Source: CALCEB01 sp035531475
GTDB lineage: Bacteria > Acidobacteriota > Terriglobia > UBA7540
Direction: 5' to 3'
Length of the DNA stretch: 64,000 nucleotides
Assembly (NCBI GenBank): GCA_035531475.1
Contig: DATKST010000015.1
Span: 1 to 64,000, forward strand
The translations under genes were made by a program, and so were the position numbers. How positions within the stretch are numbered: position 1 is the stretch's first letter; the number at the start of each line of letters is the position of its first letter. Below the pieces are notes generated by a model. The model was given only the letters and a program-made list of their open reading frames with translations. It was not told the origin of the DNA and ran no database searches. Positions 26,998-35,818 of this stretch are shown piece after piece.

Positions 26998-27504
26998 GCG
27001 CGAGCAAGCCTGTAAGCCGAATTCTGTCCCCGCCGAAGCGGGGGGCGACCATTCATCTAGCCCCGGCATTGCTACCGGGGTCGAGCGACCTACCCGAGAG
27101 TTGGCCGGCGCCTCCCTGCCAGGCAATCGGCCGGAAGACGCCTTGCGGGACGGGCCGTCCCTCCTCTCCTATTTGGTCTTGCTCCGTGTGGGGTTTACCC
27201 TGCCCCCGGCATCACTGCCGGAGCGGTGCGCTCTTACATTAAGCCGCCGCAGCGGCCGCACCTTTTCACCCTTACCTTGTTTTCCGCCGAGGCCAAAGCC
27301 CCGGCAGACGAACAAGGCGGTATATTTTCTGTGGCACTTTCCGTGTCAAAGGCGTATCGCTCCGGCTTCCCGGAGCATCCACCCCCAACCCTCGCCGTTA
27401 GCGAGCACACCGCCCTGCGGAGTTCGGACTTTCCTCTCCTTCGCCTCTATGAACCGCCGAAGCGGCCTGGGAAGCAAAGCAGCGATCGCCCGGCTTGCTT
27501 GCGC
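26998..27504 (-). ncRNA. rnpB: RNase P RNA, bacterial class A
   Basis: Catalytic RNA that removes tRNA 5' leaders. On the minus strand the universal blocks are present in order: GAGGAAAGTCCGAACTCC near 27420-27445, GCCACAGAAAATATACCGCC near 27315-27335, AAGGTAAGGGTGAAAAGGTG near 27260-27285, and GGACAGAATTCGGCTTACAG at 27009-27030. The ends pair as P1: GCGCAAGCAAGCC (27504-27492) with GGCTTGCTCGCGC (27010-26998), with one mismatch in 13. At about 507 nt it is long for the class, with extended peripheral stems. A TATCAT -10-like hexamer (27517-27512) fits a start near 27505. Confidence 0.93.
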
Positions 27505-27672
27505 CATCGTTATGATAGCAGTTGTAGGTGGGAAGACTCACAGGATTCGTAGCGCAGTGCGGCCCAACGCCGCATCGTGCCAAGTCAAGCCGAAGTTACT
27601 ATCTTCTTCCATCGGATTGACCAACAGAAGACGCCGCCGGGCGGACTCCTTCTCCCGCTCCCAAGAGGAAGC

Positions 27673-29322
27673 CTACTGCGTCGTGGAAATCCCGTGGGGG
27701 TAATTTCCATCAACCACCCCGGCGGTTGCGGAAAGAACCTCGGGAATGTCTGCGCCGGCGGGCTTGCCGTCGGTGCTGGTGTGAAAGTAAGGGCTCCTGG
27801 GAAGGAGGGAAAGCTCACCATGCTTAAGGTCTTGAAAGCGCAAAGCGCTCAAGGAACCGGGATAGAAATTGCCCGGGGGAAAGGCGGCGGATGACGCTCC
27901 CACCAGGACGTTTCCTTTGAAAACAGCTTCCGGAAAGTATTTGGCCATGGTCGCTTTTCCTTCACCCGTCCCGCTTCCAAAAACCCCGTACTTTCCACGC
28001 AGGGCGATATTGTTGGTAAAAGTAAAGTTGGAATTGGGCGCCCAGTCTCCACCGGCTGACATTAGGAACCATGTTGAAAAGCCGGTGTTATGATCAATCG
28101 TCACGGCGTTTGACCCCTCGGCAAAGAGAAAAAGCCAGTCCTGGGGGTTGCGCCGGTTACCCCATTCCTGGCCATTCAGGTCATACAGCAGATTGTTCTT
28201 GATCAGGATGCGGTGGATGCGCATGACCCCTTTCTGGGGGTCGGTGTCATCTGTGCCTCCAATGTCGATTCCGCCTACCGCATGGCGGATGATGTTGTGG
28301 GTCACCGTGATATCCTCATCCTCAGTCCATTCATTCTGCCCGTGGATCGTCCGGGGGGTGAACAGGATCACCGAACCGTGCTGGGCCTGGCCCCAACAAT
28401 TCTCAAAGATATTGCCATCGATGGTGATTCGCTGCCCACTCTTAAATTCCAGGAGATTCTTTACGGTCCAAGGCGTTCCGGCGTAGCCCGGACTGCCGAT
28501 TTTCCAGGAAAGAGGTTTGAAGAAGTAGTTGTGGCGGATTACGATATCCGATGGAATCACATTGGGGATAAAAGCTCTGGCGCCTCCGAACATGACGTTC
28601 TCCCCGGATGCCTCAAGGTAATTGTTAATGATATTGTAAGGGCCGGGGCCATTCCACCCGCAAAGGGCCTGGGTATCCTGGCCAACAATTGCGATCCCGG
28701 AGATGTAAGAGTTCTCAACCGTAACGCTGCCCGCGTTCAGCGCAATGCCGCGAATTGAACCTGCTTTAGGGTCACCGTGGACATAATCTCGATCGAAGAC
28801 AAAGTCATGCGGGAGTTGGGACAATGAGGTTTCTTGCCCTGTTCCAAGGGAAACGAGGTTATACTCCCACTTCCCGGCGGCAGGGTGGAACTCAATTCCA
28901 ATGAACCGGAAGTGGTGCGCTCCATTCTTCGCCGAGATGACGGGCCCAACATTTGGGGAGACCAGTTTGGGCATAAACTGGGCATAGCTTGGGTTCGCGC
29001 GCACATTTTCCGGAGGCAGCGAGGAAAGCGCGGAGCTCTCGATCGTGATATAGCCAGAGCCCGGCTTGTTGGGCAAATTGAAATTGCCCTCGTAGGAAGC
29101 ACCGGCCTGGAGCTGGATGAAGTCACCCGGCCGGGCCTGATTCAACGCTGCTTGAAAGTTGCCTCCCGCCGGCACCCGAATGGTACCGGCTTGGGTCTGC
29201 ACCGCACAACCGGTTAAGACCAACCCTAAACACAATAATACTTTATGACCAAGCCGCTGAACCCATTGATCCCCATTCGCAAAATTTTGGCTGAGGTGAT
29301 TTGAGGTTGATTCGGATTGCAT
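27673..29322 (-). CDS. Exported right-handed parallel beta-helix protein
   Basis: A 549-residue protein, probably a surface-bound polysaccharide-acting or -binding protein of the pectate-lyase-like fold. AAGAGG lies 6 nt before the ATG. The N-terminus looks like a lipoprotein signal (LCLGLVLTGCAVQ). It continues with TIRVPAGGNFQAALNQARPGD, the standard opening of these folds, and then many Asn-rich turns such as NNLLYDL, DHNTGFS, THNIIRHAVGG and RHNYFF. No catalytic residues can be assigned. It neighbours the deacetylase-like gene on the other strand, across 150 bp, which suggests a polysaccharide-related role. Confidence 0.83.
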   Translation of the reverse strand: MQSESTSNHLSQNFANGDQWVQRLGHKVLLCLGLVLTGCAVQTQAGTIRVPAGGNFQAALNQARPGDFIQLQAGASYEGNFNLPNKPGSGYITIESSALSSLPPENVRANPSYAQFMPKLVSPNVGPVISAKNGAHHFRFIGIEFHPAAGKWEYNLVSLGTGQETSLSQLPHDFVFDRDYVHGDPKAGSIRGIALNAGSVTVENSYISGIAIVGQDTQALCGWNGPGPYNIINNYLEASGENVMFGGARAFIPNVIPSDIVIRHNYFFKPLSWKIGSPGYAGTPWTVKNLLEFKSGQRITIDGNIFENCWGQAQHGSVILFTPRTIHGQNEWTEDEDITVTHNIIRHAVGGIDIGGTDDTDPQKGVMRIHRILIKNNLLYDLNGQEWGNRRNPQDWLFLFAEGSNAVTIDHNTGFSTWFLMSAGGDWAPNSNFTFTNNIALRGKYGVFGSGTGEGKATMAKYFPEAVFKGNVLVGASSAAFPPGNFYPGSLSALRFQDLKHGELSLLPRSPYFHTSTDGKPAGADIPEVLSATAGVVDGNYPHGISTTQ

Positions 29323-29475
29323 TGGACCTCTTCTTTCCTTTTGAAAGTGGTTGGCTTATTGGCGCTCTTTCCAAAGCCAGGAAAAGAGCCTCAACCGTGA
29401 ATTCGACGATTTTCCCGCCCCTGCGACCGGCCCGGCGTGGACGTTTTTATAGTAGCATTCTGAACTGAAGACAGA

Positions 29476-30615
29476 ATGGCCATGTGGCAAAAACTCCAGA
29501 CAACGGCTCGTTGGCTGCCGGGGTACTTATGGCAACGGTCGTTCCGCCGGGCACCCCGTGTCCGCTCCCTCCACCTCATTATCGCCCTTGCAGACCACTT
29601 TGAGCCGGCAATTGTTCCCGAGAACCCGAAGGCTTTCGCACCAAGGGACGTGCAACTGAGCCGGTTGGAGGCCTGGATAGGAAAGTACCCAAGTCTGGTG
29701 GATTCTTTGCGGGATTCCGGGGGCTTCGCTTTCCGTCACACTTATTTTTATCCAGCGGAGCAATACGACCCGGAAATTGTGGAGATGCTCGCGCAACACT
29801 GCCGGGAAGGATGGGGAGAGACCGAAATTCATTTGCACCACGGGGTGGATGCACCAGACACATCGGAAAACACCCGTCGTGTTCTAGAGGGCTTTCGAGA
29901 CACGCTCGCGGGCCATGGATGCTTGTCGCGCCTCGCTGGAAGCAGCCTGCCGCGCTACGCCTTCGTCCATGGCAACTGGAGCCTGGCCAATTCCGGCAAA
30001 GGTTGTTGCGGTGTGGACAATGAGATGCGGATTCTTGCGGAGACGGGTTGCTATGCTGATTTCACACTCCCTTCGGCGCCCAACCCGGCGCAGACGGCCA
30101 AAATCAATTCCATCTACGAATGCGCCCTGCCGCTTGACCAACGCGCTCCCCATCGCCGCGGCCATGATTTGAAAGCAGGCACGAAGCCGCACACTTATCC
30201 GCTGATCATCCAGGGACCCCTTGCGCTCGCCTACCGCAGAAGGACCAACGGGAAGCGGCGATGGACCATTGAAAATTCGGAAATCTGCGGCTCGAACCCG
30301 CCTTCCGTAGGGCGCTTGCAATATTGGATTCGGGCTGGGATTCAGGTTCAAGGCCGGCCGGATTGGATATTCATCAAGCTCCACTGTCACGGCATGGACC
30401 CGCGCGACGAGGAGGCCCTACTTGGCGCCCCGATGAGCCGCTTTTTGCAGGATTTAACCGAGGCTGCAAAAGGTGGCAAGGTACAGACGCATTTCGTGAC
30501 GGCGCGGGAAATGGCCAACATCGCTCTGGCCGCCTGTGATGGCCGGGACGGTAATCCGGGAAAGTACCGTGATTACCAGTTCACACGGACCCGCAATGCC
30601 GGTCTTTCAAGGTAA
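29476..30615 (+). CDS. Polysaccharide deacetylase-like protein
   Basis: A 379-residue protein without a signal peptide. Features resembling the NodB/polysaccharide-deacetylase fold include an early Asp-His pair (ALADHFEP), a histidine pair in EIHLHHGVDAPD, RYAFVHGNWSLANS, and a late IKLHCHGMDPRD. I recognise this as a hypothetical type often placed in exopolysaccharide loci, not as a proven deacetylase. Transcribed divergently from the beta-helix gene at 27673-29322. The deacetylase assignment is tentative. Confidence 0.65.
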   Translation: MAMWQKLQTTARWLPGYLWQRSFRRAPRVRSLHLIIALADHFEPAIVPENPKAFAPRDVQLSRLEAWIGKYPSLVDSLRDSGGFAFRHTYFYPAEQYDPEIVEMLAQHCREGWGETEIHLHHGVDAPDTSENTRRVLEGFRDTLAGHGCLSRLAGSSLPRYAFVHGNWSLANSGKGCCGVDNEMRILAETGCYADFTLPSAPNPAQTAKINSIYECALPLDQRAPHRRGHDLKAGTKPHTYPLIIQGPLALAYRRRTNGKRRWTIENSEICGSNPPSVGRLQYWIRAGIQVQGRPDWIFIKLHCHGMDPRDEEALLGAPMSRFLQDLTEAAKGGKVQTHFVTAREMANIALAACDGRDGNPGKYRDYQFTRTRNAGLSR

Positions 30616-30650
30616 GAAGACAAAACGCCGCGCGTCCGTCCGTTGGCAAT

Positions 30651-30896
30651 TCAAGCAAGGCCGGTGCGCTGCAACAGGATCCGGAATCGTGGATCGGGCC
30701 GCAAGCTGTCAAATGCAGAATCTACCTTCAGATTGACACGTGAGATCGAATGCTCTTCATCAGCCTTTTCCAGAAATTGGAATGCCCGTTTTCTATCACC
30801 GCAGACGAGGAGGACTGTGGCGATATCCGCAGAGGAAACATAGCGTTGCTTTGACGGTTCCTCCAATTCATCGAGCAATTCCTTGGACGCAGATTT
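30651..30896 (-). pseudogene. C-terminal remnant of a TPR protein (Ser/Thr kinase or regulator type)
   Basis: The last 80 or so codons of a large TPR protein. SADIATVLLVCGDRKRAFQF and LKVDSAFDSLRPDPRFRILL match the end of the TPR domains that follow kinase or winged-helix domains in Acidobacteriota. A TAA stop lies just upstream in frame, and no kinase or earlier TPR units are present. This is a decayed fragment adjoining transposase debris. Confidence 0.7.
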
Positions 30897-31154
30897 TTAG
30901 CCGGAGACAGCAGACGCCTGGGCCAACCGTGTCTTTGGCACGGGTCCACCTCCGGTCGCGGAGCCCGCCATCCGCTTGCCAAACAACACGTGCGTGCCAT
31001 TCTCCACCCGCAAGACGAAGCGCATCCGCGGATACGCACTCTGCCCCCGGCTGGCCGCGGGGCGACCGAAGGCCCGCTCGTTTTCCTTGTCGTCGGCCAC
31101 CCCCAAGGTGCTGCCGTCCAGGCTCACCAATGGATTAGCTTCAGTGAACAGCAT
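30897..31154 (-). pseudogene. IS4-type transposase fragment
   Basis: Contains LVSLDGSTLGVADDKENERA and FGRPAASRGQSAYPRMRFVL followed by VENGTHVLFG. This is the region around the first catalytic Asp of IS4-family DDE transposases (LVAIDGTTLDV...FGRPG). The N-terminal third and the C-terminal half with the remaining D and E are missing. The open frame starts inside a terminal-repeat-like sequence at 31140-31163, so an internal deletion joined the element end to mid-gene. Not functional. Confidence 0.75.
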
Positions 31155-31163
31155 GGGGGTTAA
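31140..31163 (-). repeat. Terminal-repeat-like end abutting the IS4 remnant
   Basis: Matches the right end of the family 1 element at 17547-17570 at 21 of 24 positions (shared core CTGTTCA preceded by TTAACCCC). It is immediately followed by the transposase fragment. This links the small palindromic elements to an IS4-type parent (inference). Confidence 0.6.
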
Positions 31164-31184
31164 TTCAGTCCCCGGATTGCACTT

Positions 31185-32180
31185 TCAGGCATCACGCAGA
31201 AACTTGGTGGACTCCTCGGGCGGTGTGGGGTTGATGTAGAATCCCGTACCCCATTCAAAGCCTGCCACCTTGGTCAGCTTGGGCATGATCTCCATGTGCC
31301 AATGGTAGTAGTCATTGGAAGCATCGGGCACGGGCGAAGTGTGGACGACGAAATTGTAAGCCGGATGTTCCAGTACTTTGTCGAGGCGCATCAGAATATC
31401 TTTCAGGATCACCGCAAGCTGCTCAAACTCATGCTTCTTGGACTCCTCAAAAGCCGACTGGTGGCTTTGAGGAATAATGACAACCTCGAATGGGAACCGC
31501 GGAGCGAAAGGTGAGAAGGCTACAAACCCATCGTTTTCTGTAATCACCCGGATGCCGTTTTCCTTCTCTTGACGGATCATGTCGCAGAAGATGCAGCGCT
31601 CCCTGTATCCGTAATACTCTCTGGACCCATCAACTTCTTCAGCCACGCGCTTGGGAACGACGGGCAGGGCGATCAATTGAGAATGAGTATGTTCCAATGA
31701 AGCGCCCGCCGCTTCGCCGTGATTCTTGAAGATCATGATGTACTTGAACCGGCGGTCCCTTTTCAGGTCCAGAATGCGGTCGCGGTAAGCCCACAACACA
31801 TCTTCGATTTGGGGAACAGGAACGGTCGCCAGCGTCATTTGATGGTTGGGGGTTTCGATGATGACCTCGTGAGCCCCAATACCATTCATCTTGTCATACA
31901 GGCCTTCACCCTGACGGTTGAGCGTTCCCTCAATCCCCAGCGCCGGGAACTTGTTCGGCACCACGCGCAAGGTCCAGCCGGGCGTGTCGCGCGCGCTCCC
32001 GTCGCTGCGATAAGCGTGGATTTCCGGGGGCGTTTTCAGCTCATTTCCAGGGCAGAATGGACAAAACCCTGAGCCGCGGATTTCCACTTTGTCGCGCACA
32101 AAATCCGAAGGCCGCTTGGCGCGATCCGTGGCAATGATCACCCAACGGCCGGTCACAGGATCTTTCCTCAGTTCGGGCAA
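31185..32180 (-). CDS. galT: Galactose-1-phosphate uridylyltransferase
   Basis: Leloir-pathway enzyme exchanging UMP between UDP-glucose and galactose-1-phosphate, cytoplasmic, 331 residues. N-terminal MPELRKDPVTGRWVIIATDR is typical. Zinc ligands Cys40/Cys43 sit in GFCPFCPG. The histidine-triad active site is SLEHTHSQLIALP, with His164 and the nucleophile His166. No galK or galE is adjacent, but UDP-sugar supply would fit the glycosyltransferase genes in this window. It lies 63 bp downstream of yraN on the same strand. Confidence 0.93.
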   Translation of the reverse strand: MPELRKDPVTGRWVIIATDRAKRPSDFVRDKVEIRGSGFCPFCPGNELKTPPEIHAYRSDGSARDTPGWTLRVVPNKFPALGIEGTLNRQGEGLYDKMNGIGAHEVIIETPNHQMTLATVPVPQIEDVLWAYRDRILDLKRDRRFKYIMIFKNHGEAAGASLEHTHSQLIALPVVPKRVAEEVDGSREYYGYRERCIFCDMIRQEKENGIRVITENDGFVAFSPFAPRFPFEVVIIPQSHQSAFEESKKHEFEQLAVILKDILMRLDKVLEHPAYNFVVHTSPVPDASNDYYHWHMEIMPKLTKVAGFEWGTGFYINPTPPEESTKFLRDA

Positions 32181-32243
32181 TGCATCCCCTCCATCGGCTT
32201 CCAGGCTGCCGGGCCGTTCCTTCGCAGGTCATCAGTTTGGCTC

Positions 32244-32780
32244 TCAGTCCGCCGGCGTCTTGAATGCGTCCTTGATCAGGCGCAGTTCGAAGCCAGTCCC
32301 CGGCATCCAAAGAACGCTCACGATATCAAACCGGTATGAGATGTCCTTGCGGCGCAGCTTCATCATGAAGAGCTGAGCTGAATGGATGATTCGTTTCCTT
32401 TGCCCGGCGCTGACGGCGAGCTCGGGCGGACCCGCCAGCGTCGAACTTCGAGTCTTTACTTCAACGAAGGCCAAAACCGGCCCGTCCCAACCCACCATGT
32501 CGAGCTCGCCGGAATCGGAGCGCGGGCGCCGGTTGCGGGCGATGACGATGTAACCCGACCGGCGGAGGTACCAATAAGCCAGGTTTTCCCCGCGCCGCCC
32601 GCTATCGAGATGAGGGGCAAGCTCTCCCTGAAGCGAAAGGGGCGCGTGGGAAGGCGGGTGCTGTTCCCGCCGCACTCGCCTTCGCTCCTTCCATGCAAGC
32701 GCACGGTAAACCAGCCGGGCCAACATGCTCATGCCGGCCTCATCGCGGCTGACCGGCACGCTGCAGAAAGAACGCGTCAT
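32244..32780 (-). CDS. yraN: YraN-family (UPF0102) endonuclease-like protein
   Basis: A restriction-endonuclease-like fold protein of unknown role, 178 residues. The core is RRGENLAYWYLRRSGYIVIA, SDSGELDMVGWDG and LAFVEVKTRSS, carrying the D-ExK nuclease-type residues. The start at 32780 overlaps the aminotransferase stop (ATGA). It gives an N-terminal extension of about 50 residues compared with the shortest homologues, so the Met at residues 17 or 19 may be used instead. Translationally coupled to the aminotransferase gene. Confidence 0.88.
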   Translation of the reverse strand: MTRSFCSVPVSRDEAGMSMLARLVYRALAWKERRRVRREQHPPSHAPLSLQGELAPHLDSGRRGENLAYWYLRRSGYIVIARNRRPRSDSGELDMVGWDGPVLAFVEVKTRSSTLAGPPELAVSAGQRKRIIHSAQLFMMKLRRKDISYRFDIVSVLWMPGTGFELRLIKDAFKTPAD

Positions 32781-34114
32781 TTCTCGATTTCGGCAAGGAC
32801 GCCATCAAGAATGTCCAGCGCCAGGTCAGCTTGGTCCCGCTCCACCACCAGCGGCGGCATCAGGCGGATGGTGCTATCGCCGCAGCCAAGCACCAGAAGC
32901 CCCCGTTCAAAGGCTCGCTGAATCACCTGGTTCCGGGCTTCGGGGTTTGGCTCACGGGTCTTTTGATCCTTGACCAGCTCAAAGCCAATCATCAAGCCCC
33001 GGCCCCTCACATCCCCAACCGTGCGATGCCGGGAAGTCCAGCCCGCCAGCCGCCCCATAATATACTCACCCATCCGGGCGGCATTGGAAATGTATTTTTC
33101 CTGGAGCAGCCGGATGGTTTCAAGGGCCGCCGCGCAGCAAACCGGATTGCCGCCGAAGGTGGAGGCATGGGCGCCCGCGCCCCAGCTCATGATCTCCGCG
33201 CGGGCAATGGTGACGCCGAGCGGCATGCCGGAGGCGATGCCCTTGGCGGTGATCAAAATGTCTGGAGCCACACCATCGTGCTCGCAAGCCCACATTTTCC
33301 CGGTCCGGCCCATGCCGCACTGCACCTCGTCAAAAATCAGAAGGATGCCGTGTCGGTCGGCGATCTGGCGGAGCTTCTTCAGGAATCCGGGTGGCGGCAC
33401 CACATAGCCTCCCTCGCCCTGAACCGGCTCAACCACAATGGCGGCAACGTCTTCCGGCGGCGCCACGGTGCGGAAGAGCAGATTTTCAATCTCATCCGGG
33501 CAAATGCAGTCTTTCATGCATTCGGCGCGTTCCCGGCCGTGTGGGCAGCGGTAGGGATTTCCGTAGCGCGTGTGGGTCACGCCGGCCAGCAGGGGACCGA
33601 AGTTCCGGCGCTGGGGAACCTTGCTCGAAGTGAGTGACAGCGAACCATAGGTCCGCCCGTGAAAGCAGTTGTAAAACGCAATAAACCGGTCGCGCCGGGT
33701 GTAGTAACGGGCGAGCTTCATGGCCGCTTCCATCGCTTCCGTGCCCGAATTCCCGAAATAGACCTTCTTCTCAAAGTTGCCCGGAGCTATTGCAGCGAGC
33801 TTTTCGGCGAGCTGGGCGAGCAATGGATAGTAGAAATCCGTTCCCGACATATGGATGAGCTGCCCGGCCTGGCGCTGGATGGCCCCCACCACATCCGGGT
33901 GGCAATGTCCGGTTGAGACCACGGCAATACCGGCGCTGAAATCGAGAAAGGTGTTTCCGTCCACGTCCTCAACAATCATTCCCTCTCCGCTCTTGGCGAC
34001 CAGCGGGTAATCCCGCAAGTAGGACGGCGAAACATAGCGGCGGTCCAGGGCAAGCATCTTCTGCGCTTCGGGCCCTGGCAATGCAGTCTTGATGTGGGGC
34101 ATTCTGCCTAACAT
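32777..34114 (-). CDS. Class III PLP-dependent aminotransferase (acetylornithine/GABA aminotransferase family)
   Basis: A cytoplasmic omega-aminotransferase, 445 residues, with GGAGGAG ahead of the ATG. Hallmarks are the PLP phosphate-binding FGNSGTEAMEAAMKLARYYT, LIFDEVQCGMGRTG with the PLP-ring Asp, and the Schiff-base Lys in ITAKGIASGMPLG. Four Cys/His residues in RCPHGRERAECMKDCICPDE form an unusual insertion, as in archaeal-type 4-aminobutyrate or acetyl-ornithine aminotransferases. No arginine-biosynthesis genes adjoin it, so GABA, ornithine or polyamine-derived substrates are all possible. Confidence 0.9.
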   Translation of the reverse strand: MLGRMPHIKTALPGPEAQKMLALDRRYVSPSYLRDYPLVAKSGEGMIVEDVDGNTFLDFSAGIAVVSTGHCHPDVVGAIQRQAGQLIHMSGTDFYYPLLAQLAEKLAAIAPGNFEKKVYFGNSGTEAMEAAMKLARYYTRRDRFIAFYNCFHGRTYGSLSLTSSKVPQRRNFGPLLAGVTHTRYGNPYRCPHGRERAECMKDCICPDEIENLLFRTVAPPEDVAAIVVEPVQGEGGYVVPPPGFLKKLRQIADRHGILLIFDEVQCGMGRTGKMWACEHDGVAPDILITAKGIASGMPLGVTIARAEIMSWGAGAHASTFGGNPVCCAAALETIRLLQEKYISNAARMGEYIMGRLAGWTSRHRTVGDVRGRGLMIGFELVKDQKTREPNPEARNQVIQRAFERGLLVLGCGDSTIRLMPPLVVERDQADLALDILDGVLAEIEK

Positions 34115-34656
34115 TGAACTCCTCCTTCGGCCTTTTGATCGTTACACCTCGCAGGCCATTGCAATAACTCTCAGTGAATGCCTGGGGCGAACCTTACGGA
34201 AGCTGGTCAGCGCGGCTGCGATTCCCGGATTTGGCAAGCCGCCCTCAACATCTCCGGTTGTTCGCCCGAAATTCTTAAAAGGAGGGGTAAATTAGTCGCC
34301 ACCGAAAAGGTTAGGGCGCGCGTTGAATGGCAGGCGGATTCGCGGGGTGGCTTGGTTCATCGTAGCTTCCTTCAATTCCCATTCCGTTGCGGCTTGCGGC
34401 CTCATGATTGGCCATTTGCGTGTTCAACCGCGAAGAATACCAGACGATTCTCAAAAGATCCGATACCTTATTTTGCACCTTTCGTGGAGCAAATGCAATC
34501 GCCGTGATCGATAACCGGTACCACCAAGGGTTTACGTAATAGTTACTTGTCCCGAAGCTCCCGGTTCCTTGCGCTGCCCCTTGCTACCGTGGCGCATGAA
34601 GATGACGCCAGAAGCATGGCGCTCACCGCCAGAGCAAGCGATGCTGCCAGCGCTTT
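34115..34656. other. Gene-free region
   Basis: The 540 bp between the sugar isomerase and aminotransferase genes. The short open frames here lack family-like sequence or usable start signals. Apart from the aminotransferase ribosome-binding site at 34117-34125, I see no repeat, RNA or hairpin I can support. Confidence 0.45.
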
Positions 34657-35511
34657 TCACGCGTGCAGCTTGCGATAAGCCTTCAGGCAGAGTTCAGCGG
34701 TTTTCATTTCCGGATCATTGCTGCCTTCCTGTTCGATCAGGTAGTATTCAACTCCGCCCCAGGTTTCAGCCGCCGCAAAAATCTTCTTCCAGGGCGCCAC
34801 GCCTTGACCAAACAGCACTCGATAACCCTGCTTCGGGGACCAGTCCTTTAAGTGGAGTGACCGGATGCGACCGGGATGGCTGTTGATCCAGGCGACAGGA
34901 TTGCTGCCGGCTGCGACGCAGGTGCCCACGTCAAGCTGCAGCATGATGCTTTTATCGGTGTTGGTTGCCAGCACTTCCATCGGCGCCTGTCCGTCAATTG
35001 GCTTCCACTCCGCATCATGGTTGTGATACCCGGCGTGCATGCCGTGCCGCGCCAGCTCGGTATTGGCGTTGTTCAGCATGTCCGCAATGCCTTTCCATCC
35101 GTCCAGGGTGTTGATGTTGCCGGGATAGGCCAGGACAACGAACCGTGAGCCCAGAATTTGGTTTAGTTGGATGGCCTTGCCGATGCCGGCGGCGCTGAAT
35201 GAAACCGGGCCGTTGTGGGTGGAGTAACAGCGGACGCTGAGACTGTCCAGTTGCTTGCGGACCTGCTTGGCGTGGCCTGGCGTCCAGTCGTAATACGGCG
35301 CAAAGAACTCAACGCACTGGTAGCCCATTTTGGCGACGCCCGTGACCGTTCCCATCAGGTTCTTTTGCAGCTCATGGCGAACTGAATAGAGCTCAAGACC
35401 GATCGGAATCGCGCGACCGGCGGCCCACAGATTGCGTCCCGCTGCGGCAAGCGGAGCAACGGCCGCAGCCGAAAGAAACGAACGGCGTGATAAAAGTTCA
35501 GGTTTTTTCAT
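34657..35511 (-). CDS. Tat-exported sugar phosphate isomerase/epimerase-like TIM barrel
   Basis: AP_endonuc_2/xylose-isomerase-like family, 284 residues. A twin-arginine signal is present (LLSRRSFLSAAAVAPLAAAG). The barrel starts IPIGLELYSVRHELQKNL and includes YQCVEFFAPYYDW, YHNHDAEWKPIDG, LQLDVGTCVAAGSNPVAWI, LHLKDWSPKQG and the C-terminal EQEGSNDPE. His, Glu and Asp residues of the usual divalent-metal site are in place. Such exported paralogues are common in Acidobacteriota and Planctomycetes; the sugar substrate is unknown. Confidence 0.88.
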   Translation of the reverse strand: MKKPELLSRRSFLSAAAVAPLAAAGRNLWAAGRAIPIGLELYSVRHELQKNLMGTVTGVAKMGYQCVEFFAPYYDWTPGHAKQVRKQLDSLSVRCYSTHNGPVSFSAAGIGKAIQLNQILGSRFVVLAYPGNINTLDGWKGIADMLNNANTELARHGMHAGYHNHDAEWKPIDGQAPMEVLATNTDKSIMLQLDVGTCVAAGSNPVAWINSHPGRIRSLHLKDWSPKQGYRVLFGQGVAPWKKIFAAAETWGGVEYYLIEQEGSNDPEMKTAELCLKAYRKLHA

Positions 35512-35569
35512 AGTGAATGCACCATATCACAAGAGAGGACCTATAGACATGGCCGTAAGCCGGCGTCGC

Positions 35570-35773
35570 CCGGTTAAACCAGCGCCCCTCACCCACCGCT
35601 GCGCGGTTCCCCCTCTCCCCGCAAGCGGGGAGAGGGCACCGGCGCCCGCCATGTAATCGCCCGATGTTTCCCCCTCTCCCCGCTAGCGGGGAGAGGGCTG
35701 GGGTGAGGGGTCACGCGACGCTTCTGCCATCAAGATCATGGGGTTTACCCTAACTGAACAGTATCGAGGCTAA
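35570..35773. repeat. Family 1 palindromic element with a duplicated core
   Basis: Two hairpin cores in tandem: CCCTCTCCCCGCAAGCGGGG at about 35610 and CCCTCTCCCCGCTAGCGGGG at about 35671. It ends with AACTGAACAGTATCGAGGCT. A degenerate family 3 copy (about 35775-35822) follows and supplies the amidohydrolase stop codon. These fill the 307-bp gap between the two genes. Confidence 0.75.
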
Positions 35774-35818
35774 TTGTGCCGTTGCGTCGGCCCGCAACAA
35801 GCGGCCACAAGGGCCGCC

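Noticed and set aside
34178..34507. 109-codon plus-strand open frame
   Set aside because: No ribosome-binding site, no recognisable domain and a composition unlike real genes in this window.
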